64,000 nt of DNA from Mycobacterium kiyosense (lineage in GTDB: Bacteria; Actinomycetota; Actinomycetes; Mycobacteriales; Mycobacteriaceae). Positions 32,902 to 41,804 of the stretch are shown here, piece by piece. Under the pieces are notes generated by a model. It was not told the origin of the DNA and made no database searches. It saw nothing but the letters and a program-made list of their open reading frames with translations. The position numbers and the translations under genes are program-made. The stretch is from positions 4,092,001 through 4,156,000 of the forward strand of contig AP025179.1 of the NCBI GenBank assembly GCA_021654635.1, written 5' to 3'. How positions within the stretch are numbered: position 1 is the first letter of the stretch; each line of letters opens with the position of its first letter.

Positions 32902-34021
32902 TCAGGACCGGCTCAGGTGTGCTCGCAGCGCCGAGATCAGTTCCGTCGTGGCCGCGGAACTGTCACCGCCGAGCTGGAACAGGTTGGCGAAGCCGTGCGT
33001 CAGCGAACCCAGGTAGCGCAGGTCCACCGGGGTTCCGGCGGCACGCAACGCGGCGGCGTAGTCCTGACCCTCGTCTCGCAGCGGGTCGAATCCGGCGACC
33101 GCGATCAACGCGGGCGCCAGCCCGGACAGCGACTCGGCCCGCGCCGGCGATACCCGCGGATCCGTCGGGTCGATGCCGGAGTTGCGCAGGTACTGCGCGG
33201 TGAACCAGTCGATGTCGCGTCTGGTCAGCAGGAAGCCGCGCGCGAACAGGCTCAGCGAGCGGGTCTGCGCGGTGAAATCGGTCCGCGGATAGATCAGCCA
33301 CTGCAGCACCGGGGCAGGTTCGCCGTTGTCCCGGGCCAGCCGGGCTGACCACGGCGGCCAGATTGCCGCCGGCGCTGTCCCCGCCCACCGCCACCCGCCC
33401 GGGGATGGCGCCGAGTTGTTCGGCGTGCTCCCAGGCCCACCGGAACGCGGCGTAGACGTCGTCGATCGCGGCCGGCGCCGCATGCTCCGGTGCCAGCCGA
33501 TAGTCGACCGACAGGACGTGGATGCCCGCGTCGCGACAGGTCAGCCGGCACAGGCCGTCGTGGGTGTCCAGGTCGCCGAGGGCGAAGCCACCGCCGTGGT
33601 AGAAGACCAGCAGCGGGGTCGGCGCGTCCGACGGCGGGCGGTAGTGCCGCGCCGGGATAGCCCCGGCCGGACCGGGCAGCGTGATGTCTTCGACCTCGAC
33701 GTGAATCTGCGGACCCGGCATGTCGGCCATGCTTTGGCGCATGAATGCCCGCGAGGCAGCGACGTCGTCGTCGACCACGAGGCCGTCGACGCCGACGGCC
33801 CGCAACCCGGTCAGCATCAGCTGCAGGGTCGGGTCCAGGGTGTTGCCGTCGATGATGACCGAGCGACCGCGGGTCAGCAGCCGCTTGGCACCGACCGGAA
33901 TCCACGGGATGACCTTGACGCCCGCGGCGGTGACGGTGTGCTGCACCCGACCTATCCAGCCGTTCTGTTCGCCGGTAGCTCCCGGATGGAGGTCCGGCGC
34001 GCCTGGCAGACTCTTGGTCAT
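32902..34021 (-). CDS. lipN: Lipase/esterase LipN (hormone-sensitive lipase family), apparent frameshift
   Basis: A HSL-family alpha/beta hydrolase. MTKSLPGAPDLHPG opens the reading frame; HGGGF (~142-146) forms the oxyanion hole, GDSAGGN (Ser ~216) is the nucleophile elbow, and the C-terminal FDPLRDEG Asp and THGFANLF His complete the triad. After LAAVVS the frame is lost because the G run 33342-33344 has one base too many; deletion restores RLARDNGEPAPVLQWLIYPR and a ~372-residue protein. In M. tuberculosis LipN precedes Rv2969c in the same order. The lesion is probably a consensus error. Confidence 0.9.
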
Positions 34022-34224
34022 CGGCCACTCCCTCGAAAATTGGCTTACCCGCCCTCGGGTCCCGTACCCCGCGACAACTGTACGGACACGTAGCGACGCA
34101 TTGGTTAGGTGGCGTATTCAACTCGGTAGTATGTGGTGCCCGAGTCGGCCACCAGTGCAACGCCGTCTTGGTCTAGATCTGAAAAACCGTCAATTTTCAT
34201 AGGTTCGAATTCAATAGGTAGGTG

Positions 34225-35079
34225 ATGACGTTGACTGGCGAGTCGGGCGCCGCTTCGATCCCCTCGATAGCCCTCAATGACGAGAACACCATGCCGGTGC
34301 TCGGTCTTGGTACCGCGGAGCTGTCGGAGGACGAGACCGAACGCGCGGTGTCCGCGGCGCTGGAGGTGGGCTGCCGGCTCATCGACACCGCGGCCGCCTA
34401 CGGCAACGAGGCTGCGGTGGGCCGCGCGATCGCGGCCTCGGGCATTCCGCGCGCCGAGTTGTTCGTCACCACCAAGCTGGCCACCGCCGAACAGGGTTTC
34501 CAGAGCTCGCAGGACGCCTGCCTGCGCAGCCTGGAACGGCTCGGCCTGGACTACGTCGACCTCTACCTGATTCACTGGCCGGCCGCATCGCTGGGCAAAT
34601 ATGTGGACTCCTTCGGCGGGCTCATCCAGTCCCGCGGCAACGAGCACGCCCGCTCGATCGGGGTCTCCAACTTCACCGCCGAGCATTTGTCGATGGTCAT
34701 CGACCTGACGTTCGTCACGCCGGCCGTCAACCAGATCGAGCTGCACCCGCTGCTCAACCAGCAGGAGCTGCGCGGCTCGAATGCCGAGCACGAGGTGGTG
34801 ACGCAGTCCTACACGCCGCTGGCCCTGGGCAAGCTGAACGACAACCCGACGGTCACCTCGATCGCGGCCGAGTACGGCAAGACACCGTCTCAGGTGTTGT
34901 TGCGGTGGAACGTGCAGCTGGGCAATTCGGTTGTTTTCCGGTCGGCCAAGCCCGAGCACATCGCCAGCAATCTGGACGTGTTCGGATTCGAACTGGCCAC
35001 CGAGCACATGGACGCGTTGAACGGGCTGGACGACGGCACCCGGTTCCGTCCGGACCCGGACACCTACGCCGGAGCCTGA
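34225..35079 (+). CDS. Aldo/keto reductase (Rv2971-like)
   Basis: A NADPH-dependent aldo/keto reductase, TIM-barrel fold. The ATG at 34225 or the adjacent GTG at 34222 can start it. Catalytic residues are visible: [13 protein letters not shown] (Asp and Tyr), TTKLA (Lys), and YLIHWPAA (His). The family pattern [10 protein letters not shown] and the cofactor-binding segment [11 protein letters not shown] near the C-terminus are present. It has 284 residues. The M. tuberculosis homologue acts on dicarbonyls such as methylglyoxal. Confidence 0.93.
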   Translation: MTLTGESGAASIPSIALNDENTMPVLGLGTAELSEDETERAVSAALEVGCRLIDTAAAYGNEAAVGRAIAASGIPRAELFVTTKLATAEQGFQSSQDACLRSLERLGLDYVDLYLIHWPAASLGKYVDSFGGLIQSRGNEHARSIGVSNFTAEHLSMVIDLTFVTPAVNQIELHPLLNQQELRGSNAEHEVVTQSYTPLALGKLNDNPTVTSIAAEYGKTPSQVLLRWNVQLGNSVVFRSAKPEHIASNLDVFGFELATEHMDALNGLDDGTRFRPDPDTYAGA

Positions 35080-35197
35080 TTTTTTTCCGCCGATCTGTCC
35101 TCGCCGACGGTGAACGGCGCGACGCCCCACCGGCGCGTCACGTCGTTGAATTCACTCACGGCCGGACGGTCGGCCGGACGGGGGCCGGCCGGCGGGG
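35080..35197. repeat. Intergenic imperfect inverted repeat, copy 4 (35107-35158)
   Basis: The gap between two convergent genes opens with a T run right after the reductase stop, then the arms ACGGTGAACGGCGCGACG (35107-35124) and CGTCGTTGAATTCACTCA (35141-35158). The cores GTGAA/TTCAC and CGACG/CGTCG pair. It could terminate both genes. Confidence 0.5.
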
Positions 35198-35911
35198 TCA
35201 GCCGGCGGGGCAGGTGGCCGCGGCCTGACGCAACACCACGCTGGACGGCAGATCCACCGGCAACCCGTAACCGCGCAGTACCGCGATGAACTGCATGCCG
35301 TACTGGCACGCAAACGCCGCATTGGGCGGCATCCACTGCGCCGGCGGCGAATCGCCCTTGTCCTGATTGGCCTGCCCCTGCACGGCCAGGAGGTTGGCCG
35401 GGTCGTTGGCGAAGCGCTTACGCTCGGCGGCCGGCCACGCGTAGGCGCCCATGTCCCAGGCGTAGGACAGCGGGACGATGTGGTCGATCTGCACCGCTTC
35501 GCCCACTTTGGCGCCGCGCTGGAAGGCGACGACGGTGTTGGTGTACGGGTCGTGCAGGGTCCCGGTGGCCACCGCGTCGGGGCACCGCTTGGTGAACACA
35601 TGGGTGATGTCCACCAGGTCGCGGTTGAGGATGTCGTCGCGGGTGTCGCAGCCGTTGTGGCCCAGCGGGGCGTCGTTGTCGTCGTCCCACGCCGGGCCGT
35701 ATGCGACCCGCAGGTAGTCGTACCGGCGAACCCGCAACGGCACCACTGCGATGCCGGCCAGCACGTCCTCGCCGGGCTGCACGGTCGGCACGTCGGCGCG
35801 CGCGGCGAATTCGTCGGCGTGCCGGGACGCGGCGGATCCCAGCGTCTGGTACGCGACCACCAGCGCCAGCGCGGCCACCGCCGCCAGCCACAGCAGCACC
35901 TTGCGCGTCAT
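35198..35911 (-). CDS. Exported HNH/DUF1524-like protein (Rv2972c-like)
   Basis: A 237-residue protein with an N-terminal membrane or signal segment (VLLWLAAVAALALVVAYQTL) and an extracytoplasmic domain. QIDHIVPLSYAWDMGA (Asp143-His144) and NLLAVQGQANQDKGD match the HNH-type DUF1524 nuclease pattern (DHIxP ... N ... N..K). Cysteines (NGCDTRDD, TKRCPDAV) could form disulfides with the nearby Dsb system. Its ATG overlaps the recG stop as ATGA. Nuclease activity is inferred. Confidence 0.82.
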   Translation of the reverse strand: MTRKVLLWLAAVAALALVVAYQTLGSAASRHADEFAARADVPTVQPGEDVLAGIAVVPLRVRRYDYLRVAYGPAWDDDNDAPLGHNGCDTRDDILNRDLVDITHVFTKRCPDAVATGTLHDPYTNTVVAFQRGAKVGEAVQIDHIVPLSYAWDMGAYAWPAAERKRFANDPANLLAVQGQANQDKGDSPPAQWMPPNAAFACQYGMQFIAVLRGYGLPVDLPSSVVLRQAAATCPAG

Positions 35912-38160
35912 GACTTGTCCAGGTACTCGATCTGATCGGTGTCGGTGAAACGCGCTGCCAGCGAGACCAGTCCGGCGTCGGCGGGGTTCGCGGCGTAGGC
36001 GGCGACGCAGAAGTCGCGGGCGGCCACGATGTAGGCCTCGTGCTCGGCCAGCGACAGCAGGCGCAGCGTGATCGGGCGACCGGACTGGTTGCGGCCCAGC
36101 ACGTCTCCTTCCTTGCGTTCTTTGAGATCCAGGTTGGCCAGCTTGAATCCGTCCAGCGTGCCGGCTACGTCGTTGAGTCGTTGCGCCGCAACCGATCCCG
36201 GCGAGGTCCAGCTGGCCAGCAGGCACAGGCCGGCGTCCTTGCCGCGGCCGATGCGGCCGCGCAGCTGGTGCAGCTGGCTGATGCCGAACCGGTCGGCGTC
36301 GAGCACCAACATGACGGTGGCGTTGGGTACGTCCACGCCCACCTCGATCACCGTGGTGCACACCAGCACGTCGAGGTCGCCGGCGCGGAAGGCGGTCATG
36401 ACGGCCTCCTTCTCGTCTGCCGAGAGCCGACCGTGCATGAGGCCCAGCCGCAACCCCGCCAACTCTGCGCGCTGCAGCCGCGCGAACATGCCTACGGCGG
36501 TTGTCGTCTGCCGGCCACCGTCTTCGGCTTGGAAGGACTCGTCGTCCTCGTCGATGCGGGGCGCCACCACGTAGGCCTGGTGCCCCGCGGCGACCTCTTC
36601 CCGGATCCGCTGCCAGGCCCGGTCCAGCCAGGCCGGCTTGTCCTTGACCAGGATCACCCGGGTGGTGATCGGCTGCCGCCCCCGGGGCAGCTCCCGCAGC
36701 GTCGCGATCTCCAGGTCGCCGTACACGGTGAGCGCGACGGTGCGCGGTATCGGCGTCGCGGTCATCACCAGCAGATGCGGGGTGATACCGGCAGGGGCTT
36801 TGGCGCGCAACTGATCTCGCTGCTCGACACCGAAGCGGTGCTGTTCGTCGACCACCACCATGCCCAGCTTGTGGAACTCCACCGATTCCTGCAGCAGCGC
36901 GTGAGTGCCGATGACGATGCCGGCCTGCCCGCTCGCGATCTCGGCCCGCGCCTGCTTCTTCTGCGCCGCCGTCATGGACCCGGTGAGCAGCGACACCCGG
37001 GTGGCGTTTTCCGCACCACCCAGCTGACCGCCCATCGCCAACGGCCCCAGCATTGCGCTGGTCGACAGAAGATGTTGTGCGGCAAGAACTTCCGTGGGAG
37101 CCAGCAGCGCGCACTGGTAGCCGGCGTCGACCATCTGCAACATGGCCAGCAACGCCACGATGGTCTTGCCCGACCCGACCTCGCCCTGCAGCAGCCGGTT
37201 CAGCGGGCGGGTGGACGCCATCTCACCGGACAGCACGTCCAGCACCTCCCGCTGCCCCGCGGTCAGCTCGAAAGGCAACCGTGCCAGTAACTCCGCTGCC
37301 AGGCCGTCGGCGCGAGGTGGTGCCGGCGGGCCCGATTCGGACAGCTCGCCGTGCCGGCGGGCCACCAGCGCCCACTGCAGCCCGACGGCCTCGTCGAAGG
37401 TCAACCGCTGCCGGGCACGCTCGCGCAGGGACTTGTCCTCGGAGAGATGAATCGCGCGCAACGCTTCGTCCTCGGAGATAAGCCCATGCGCGGCAAGCAG
37501 ATCCGCGGGCAGCGGATCTGGCACCGGATCCAGCACGGCCAGCGCCTGGCGCACACAGCGGAAGATGTCCCAGGTCTGCAGTTTCGTGCTGGCCGGATAG
37601 ATCGGGTAGAAGCTCCGCTCGAACTCCTCCATCGCCAACTCGCCGCTGACGGCCTGCGATGCGTCGGCGATGTTGCGCAGCGATCTGGTGCCGTGGTTCT
37701 TGCCGTCCGGCGAGTCGAGGATGAGGAAGGCCGGATGGGTGAGCTGCATGACCCCGTTGAAGTAGCCAACCTCGCCGGACAGCATCACCCTGGTCTTGGG
37801 AGTGAGCTGGGTGCTGATCCAGCCTGCGTTGAAGAATGTGGCCGTCACCTTGTTGCGGCCGGTACCGACGGTGATGCGATGAAATTTCTGCGGCTTGCGC
37901 TTCTGTCTCGGGTCGTCATTCTTCGTCTTGTTGTTCTTCATCTCCTTGGTCACCGCGTCCGAGATGACGTCGACGATGGTGATGTGCTGGCCGGCCTCGG
38001 GGCGTTCGTCCGCGGCGCCCCGCACCTGGGCGCCCTCCACGTAGCTGCGCGGGTAGTGCCGCAGCAGGTCGCCGACGGTGCGGATGCCGAACACCTCGTC
38101 GAGCCGATCGGCGGATTTGCCGCCGATGGCGAGGTCGAGACGATCGTCGAGGCAGACCAC
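35908..38160 (-). CDS. recG: ATP-dependent DNA helicase RecG
   Basis: A 750-residue RecG that remodels stalled forks. The wedge/OB domain occupies the first third; the helicase lobes carry LLQGEVGSGKTIVA (Walker A, ~325-338), DEQHRFGVEQRDQL (motif II, ~438), MTATPIPRT (motif III), and GRGKDAGLC late. The start is a GTG at 38160 overlapping the TAG of the DAK-family gene by one base. That arrangement and the ATGA link to the next gene make a coupled three-gene unit. Confidence 0.96.
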   Translation of the reverse strand: MVCLDDRLDLAIGGKSADRLDEVFGIRTVGDLLRHYPRSYVEGAQVRGAADERPEAGQHITIVDVISDAVTKEMKNNKTKNDDPRQKRKPQKFHRITVGTGRNKVTATFFNAGWISTQLTPKTRVMLSGEVGYFNGVMQLTHPAFLILDSPDGKNHGTRSLRNIADASQAVSGELAMEEFERSFYPIYPASTKLQTWDIFRCVRQALAVLDPVPDPLPADLLAAHGLISEDEALRAIHLSEDKSLRERARQRLTFDEAVGLQWALVARRHGELSESGPPAPPRADGLAAELLARLPFELTAGQREVLDVLSGEMASTRPLNRLLQGEVGSGKTIVALLAMLQMVDAGYQCALLAPTEVLAAQHLLSTSAMLGPLAMGGQLGGAENATRVSLLTGSMTAAQKKQARAEIASGQAGIVIGTHALLQESVEFHKLGMVVVDEQHRFGVEQRDQLRAKAPAGITPHLLVMTATPIPRTVALTVYGDLEIATLRELPRGRQPITTRVILVKDKPAWLDRAWQRIREEVAAGHQAYVVAPRIDEDDESFQAEDGGRQTTTAVGMFARLQRAELAGLRLGLMHGRLSADEKEAVMTAFRAGDLDVLVCTTVIEVGVDVPNATVMLVLDADRFGISQLHQLRGRIGRGKDAGLCLLASWTSPGSVAAQRLNDVAGTLDGFKLANLDLKERKEGDVLGRNQSGRPITLRLLSLAEHEAYIVAARDFCVAAYAANPADAGLVSLAARFTDTDQIEYLDKS

Positions 38161-39845
38161 TACTCCACCCCGATCAGCAGCACGTCGCCGCGGTGGCCGG
38201 TGCGGTAGACCACCAGCTCACTGCCGGGGTGGTGGTCGTGCATGTGCCGTTCCAGCACCTCCTCGATGACAGCGGCCTGCTGGTCGCCGAGACCGGTGCC
38301 GACCAGCACGGTGATCAGATCCCCGCCGGACGCCATCAGCAGATCGAGCAGGCCGATCGCCGCCGCGGCGACGTCGCCGGCCACGATCAGCACCTCGTCC
38401 CCGGCGATGCCCAGCCCGTCCCCTGCCTTGCAGGGCCCGGCCCAGGTCAGCGCGTTCTCGGTGGCCAGCCGGACCGATCCGTGCCGGGCCGCCCCGGCGG
38501 CACGGGCCATGGTGTAGCCGTCGTCGACGGCTTGGCGGCCGGGATCGTGCACGGCCAGCGCGGCCAGCCCCTGCACCATCGAACCCGTGGGCACCGGCAC
38601 CACGTCTACACCCCAGCCGATCGCCGCGGTACATCCCGCCACCAGCTCCTCGGCCGCTACGTAGCCGTTGGGCAGCACGATGACCTGCGCGGCGCCGCTG
38701 TCGACGACGGCGCGCACCAGTTGGTGGGCGCTGATGCCCGCACCGGGATCCTCCGGGGCCGGCCGCAGCACGCAGGCGCCCTCTCCGGCGAACAACGCCT
38801 CGGCCCCGTCGCCGTCGACGACGGCAACCACCGCACGTTCGCGGGTCCAGCTGCCTGCGGGTAGGCCGGTGGCCCCCGAACTGAGCGCCGAGACGACGAT
38901 CCGGCTCAACTGGCCGGCGGCGATGCCGGCCTGGATGGCGGCGCCGGCGTCGTCGGTGTGGACGTGCACGGAGTGACTGTCCGGCGGCGCGGCGGCGATG
39001 GCCACCGAGTCACCCAACTCCGCCAGCCTCTCCCGCAGGGTGTCCGCCGCGGCCTCGTCGGCACCGGTCAGCTGGTACATCACCTCGAACTGCGGCGCCC
39101 GGCGGCGGACCGCCCCACCGACGGCCGCCGATCGCGGTGCCGGCTCGTAGACCGGCCGGGCGGGCGCTGCGCCGGTGATCGTCGAACACAGCGAATCCAG
39201 CAGGACCAACAGGCCCCGCCCCCCGGCGTCCACCACGCCGGCGTCGGCCAGGACGTCGAGTTGCTCGGTGGTCTTCTCCAGCGCCACCACCGCGGCGTCG
39301 CAGGCAGCGACGACGGTGCGACCCAGGCTTTCGCCGTCGGCGGCACGCTGGGTGGCCGCACCGGCGGCCGCCCGCAGCACCGAGACGATGGTGCCCGGCA
39401 CCTCGTCGCCGCCCATGGAGGTGACCACCAGTTCGACGCCGCGCCACAGTGCGGCCGCCAGGGTCTCCGCGTCGATCGCCGCCAGTGCGCCCCCGGCGGC
39501 CGCGTGCGCCGTCGCGTCGGCCAGACCGCGCAGGATCTGCGACAGGATCACCCCCGAGTTGCCGCGGGCGCCGTTGAGCGCGCCCGCCGACAACGCGGCC
39601 GCCACCCGGTCCACGTCCCGGCTGCCGCGGCTGGCTTCGGCATCGGCCTCGGCCAGCGCGGAACGCATGGTGAACAGCATGTTTGCACCGGTGTCGGAGT
39701 CGGCGACGGGGAACACGTTGAGCCGGTTGATCTCGTCGATGTGGGTGATCAGGTCGCTCACCACGGTGTGCGCCCAGTCCCGCAGGGCCGGGCCGTCCAG
39801 CCGGCGGTCCCGGTCCCGATCCCGGCCCAGATCCTCGTTGACCAA
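38160..39845 (-). CDS. DAK1/DegV-type protein, FakA-like (Rv2974c/Rv2975c-like)
   Basis: A 561-residue protein made of a DAK2/DhaL-like N-terminal domain (NVFPVADSDTGANML, ~43-57, and ALNGARGNSGVILSQILRG) and a C-terminal DAK1-phosphatase-like region ending with MHDHHPGSELVVYRTG. This is the arrangement of FakA, the fatty-acid kinase that works with FakB acyl carriers, and of DhaL-like regulators. The start is probably a TTG at 39845 (MVNEDLGRD). It is one uninterrupted gene here, whereas the M. tuberculosis reference has two adjacent ORFs. The function in mycobacteria is not established. Confidence 0.82.
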   Translation of the reverse strand: MVNEDLGRDRDRDRRLDGPALRDWAHTVVSDLITHIDEINRLNVFPVADSDTGANMLFTMRSALAEADAEASRGSRDVDRVAAALSAGALNGARGNSGVILSQILRGLADATAHAAAGGALAAIDAETLAAALWRGVELVVTSMGGDEVPGTIVSVLRAAAGAATQRAADGESLGRTVVAACDAAVVALEKTTEQLDVLADAGVVDAGGRGLLVLLDSLCSTITGAAPARPVYEPAPRSAAVGGAVRRRAPQFEVMYQLTGADEAAADTLRERLAELGDSVAIAAAPPDSHSVHVHTDDAGAAIQAGIAAGQLSRIVVSALSSGATGLPAGSWTRERAVVAVVDGDGAEALFAGEGACVLRPAPEDPGAGISAHQLVRAVVDSGAAQVIVLPNGYVAAEELVAGCTAAIGWGVDVVPVPTGSMVQGLAALAVHDPGRQAVDDGYTMARAAGAARHGSVRLATENALTWAGPCKAGDGLGIAGDEVLIVAGDVAAAAIGLLDLLMASGGDLITVLVGTGLGDQQAAVIEEVLERHMHDHHPGSELVVYRTGHRGDVLLIGVE

Positions 39846-40159
39846 CCCGACCCCACCTCCTCCGCCGTGCTCGACTGGGCTTGACGGTGCTCAAGCGCGC
39901 TTGACCGGGCGATTTCCGAGGCCCCGATGCGCGCTAGCGTAACCTCGGGCCCGCCGGCCCGTGAGCCAGCCGAAAGCCTATCCAGCCGGGCCGACAGCAC
40001 TGGTCACCGTCGGTCGAGGTGGCGCCGGCCGTTTTGGATAATGCCTACTGAAGTCGGTATTGTGGGACGGCCTGGGTCAGCCCGGGCTACTTCCGGCTCA
40101 GGCCGGCCGACCCGACGGGCGTCGCCGGACCCCAGCAACAGACTTGAGGAGTTAGAACC
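39846..40159. other. Divergent intergenic region, DAK-family gene / rpmB, with candidate rpmB promoter
   Basis: About 310 bases with no gene. A candidate plus-strand promoter has -35 TTGGAT (40034-40039) and -10 TATTGT (40058-40063), 18 bases apart, ~100 bases upstream of rpmB. A GAGGAG ribosome-binding site precedes the rpmB ATG. Confidence 0.35.
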
Positions 40160-40354
40160 ATGGCCGCTGTGTGCGATATCTGCGGGAAAGGCCCCGGCTT
40201 CGGTAAGTCGGTGTCGCACTCCCACCGGCGCACCAGCCGCCGGTGGGACCCCAACGTCCAGACCGTGCACGCCGTGACCCGCCCCGGCGGCAACAAGCAG
40301 CGGCTCAACGTCTGCACCTCGTGCATCAAGGCTGGCAAGGTCACCCGCGGCTGA
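40160..40354 (+). CDS. rpmB: 50S ribosomal protein L28
   Basis: A 64-residue L28 of the zinc-binding type: CDICGKG at the N-terminus and CTSCIKAGK at the C-terminus supply two CxxC pairs. The internal SHSHRRTSRRWDPNVQTV is typical. ATG at 40160 follows GAGGAG. It is divergent from the DAK-like gene. In M. tuberculosis ung lies next; here a lipid-transport island follows. Confidence 0.96.
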   Translation: MAAVCDICGKGPGFGKSVSHSHRRTSRRWDPNVQTVHAVTRPGGNKQRLNVCTSCIKAGKVTRG

Positions 40355-40685
40355 TCGCTTCTCAGCCGAATCGGCCTACGATCACAAACGGGCCAGAAAT
40401 ATAGCCATCCAACGGCTCTGATTCAGCTGTCGCTGAATTCGTCACCGGCACCTTGCCGACCGACTTGTACCGGCTGTCCCAGCCGGATTTCACAATTCCC
40501 GCCACGACCTTCCCGTGCGTGTTAACATTCGGAACCGATATTCGCATTCACATTAGGAAGGGCCAGTCGCTGGTTGTCGGACCGCGCCGCAAGCCAGCCT
40601 GAATATCAGTTATACGAACGTTTTTGGCCTTTGCACCGACACGCGTGCGGACTGGCCACCATGTTTACCCGAGGGGAAGCCGCGA
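40355..40685. other. Lower-GC intergenic stretch with a small minus-strand ORF
   Basis: 331 bases marking the synteny break. Its GC content looks distinctly lower than its surroundings. It contains an ORF at 40362-40547 (minus, 61 residues) with protein-like but unrecognised sequence and no ribosome-binding site. No confident RNA or regulatory site is seen apart from the tetR ribosome-binding sequence. Confidence 0.45.
40362..40547 (-). CDS. Possible small ORF or gene fragment
   Basis: 61 codons beginning ATG (MRISVPNVNTHGKVVAG) and ending PFVIVGRFG at a TGA. Codon use is more AT-tolerant than in neighbours, which fits foreign or decaying DNA. I recognise no family, signal peptide or partner, and no Shine-Dalgarno sequence is visible. 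It may be the 3' remnant of a lost gene. Confidence 0.28.
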   Translation of the reverse strand: MRISVPNVNTHGKVVAGIVKSGWDSRYKSVGKVPVTNSATAESEPLDGYISGPFVIVGRFG

Positions 40686-41330
40686 ATGGTCGGGGAAGCC
40701 GGGGAAGCGAAGTCCCAATTCCGCCCACCGCAGCAAGCGCGCAGTCGGGCCGCGCTGCAACGGCTACTCGCCTCCGCCGAAGAGGTGCTGGTCAACGAGG
40801 GATTCGAAGAGTTCACGATCGCCCGCGTCGCCGAACACGCCGGAGTCTCCGTCGGCGGCGTCTACCGGCGCTTCGCCGGCAAGGAAGATCTGATCGAAGC
40901 GATCCGCCGAGACCTCGCCGAACGACTCGAGCTGGCGGTGGCCGAAGGCCTGGACACCGCGCCGCCGTCCCTGCAGGGTGTCGTCAACGCGTTCGCTGCC
41001 GCACTGAGCGAAACTCTCGAGGAAAGTGGCCGAGTCATTCCCGCGGTGCTCGCCGGTGGTCACCGGGTCGATCCGCCGGAGGACGGCCTGCGCACCGTCA
41101 ACGCGCTGCGGCGACGGTTCCTCGACGCCGCCGCCGCCCACCGCGAACAGATCCGCCACCCCGATCCAGATACGGCGCTGGACATCGCGTTCCGCAGCGT
41201 CATCGCGGCCGGGGCGCACCGCGCTGCCGCATCACCGTGGTGGCCCGACGGCCTGACCTGGCGGCAGTGGGCCGACGAGATCGCCCGGATGTGTTTGGCC
41301 TATCTCACCGCTGAGCATGAAATTGATTGA
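40686..41330 (+). CDS. TetR/AcrR-family transcriptional regulator
   Basis: A 214-residue TetR protein. The helix-turn-helix lies at ~20-65 (FTIARVAEHAGVSVGGVYRRF, with VGGVYRRF in the recognition helix), followed by an all-helical ligand-binding domain. The ATG at 40686 has GAGGGGAAG upstream. It is followed 39 bases later by mmpS and mmpL on the same strand, so it probably controls that pair and itself. The ligand is unknown. Confidence 0.92.
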   Translation: MVGEAGEAKSQFRPPQQARSRAALQRLLASAEEVLVNEGFEEFTIARVAEHAGVSVGGVYRRFAGKEDLIEAIRRDLAERLELAVAEGLDTAPPSLQGVVNAFAAALSETLEESGRVIPAVLAGGHRVDPPEDGLRTVNALRRRFLDAAAAHREQIRHPDPDTALDIAFRSVIAAGAHRAAASPWWPDGLTWRQWADEIARMCLAYLTAEHEID

Positions 41331-41369
41331 TCTACACAGTGATCGGGACCAATCGAAACGAGGGTTCGC

Positions 41370-41804
41370 ATGGCGAGGAAGCTCAGCCGGTACTGGCTGA
41401 TGTGGGTGGTGCTGGTATCGCTCGCGATCGGAGTGTTCGTGGTCTACCGGATGCGCGGGGTTTTCGGATCCGACAACGAGATCACCCGCCAGGGATCGGG
41501 GATAGCCAACGACGCGAAGCCGTTCAACCCCAAGCGAGTGACCTACGAAGTGTTCGGGCCGGCCGGCTCGGTCGCCACGATCAATTACCTTGACCTGTCG
41601 GCGAATCCGCAAAGCATCAAACAGGCGCCCCTCCCCTGGACGCTCACGCTCACCACCACAGCGCCGGCTACCAGCCCAATCCTGTTGGCGCAGGGTAACT
41701 CCGAGACCATCACCTGTCGGATCACCGTCGACGACAAGGTCAAAGACGAGAAGACCGCTGAGGGCGTGGACGCGTTCACCTTCTGCCAGGTGAAGTCGGC
41801 ATGA
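41370..41804 (+). CDS. MmpS-family accessory protein
   Basis: A 144-residue MmpS. One N-terminal membrane helix ([20 protein letters not shown]) is followed by an extracytoplasmic beta-sandwich with the family motifs [20 protein letters not shown] and LPWTLTLTT, and a cysteine pair ([15 protein letters not shown]). MmpS proteins assist MmpL export of lipids, siderophores or drugs. It overlaps mmpL by ATGA. It resembles the MmpS4/MmpS5 group. Confidence 0.93.
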   Translation: MARKLSRYWLMWVVLVSLAIGVFVVYRMRGVFGSDNEITRQGSGIANDAKPFNPKRVTYEVFGPAGSVATINYLDLSANPQSIKQAPLPWTLTLTTTAPATSPILLAQGNSETITCRITVDDKVKDEKTAEGVDAFTFCQVKSA

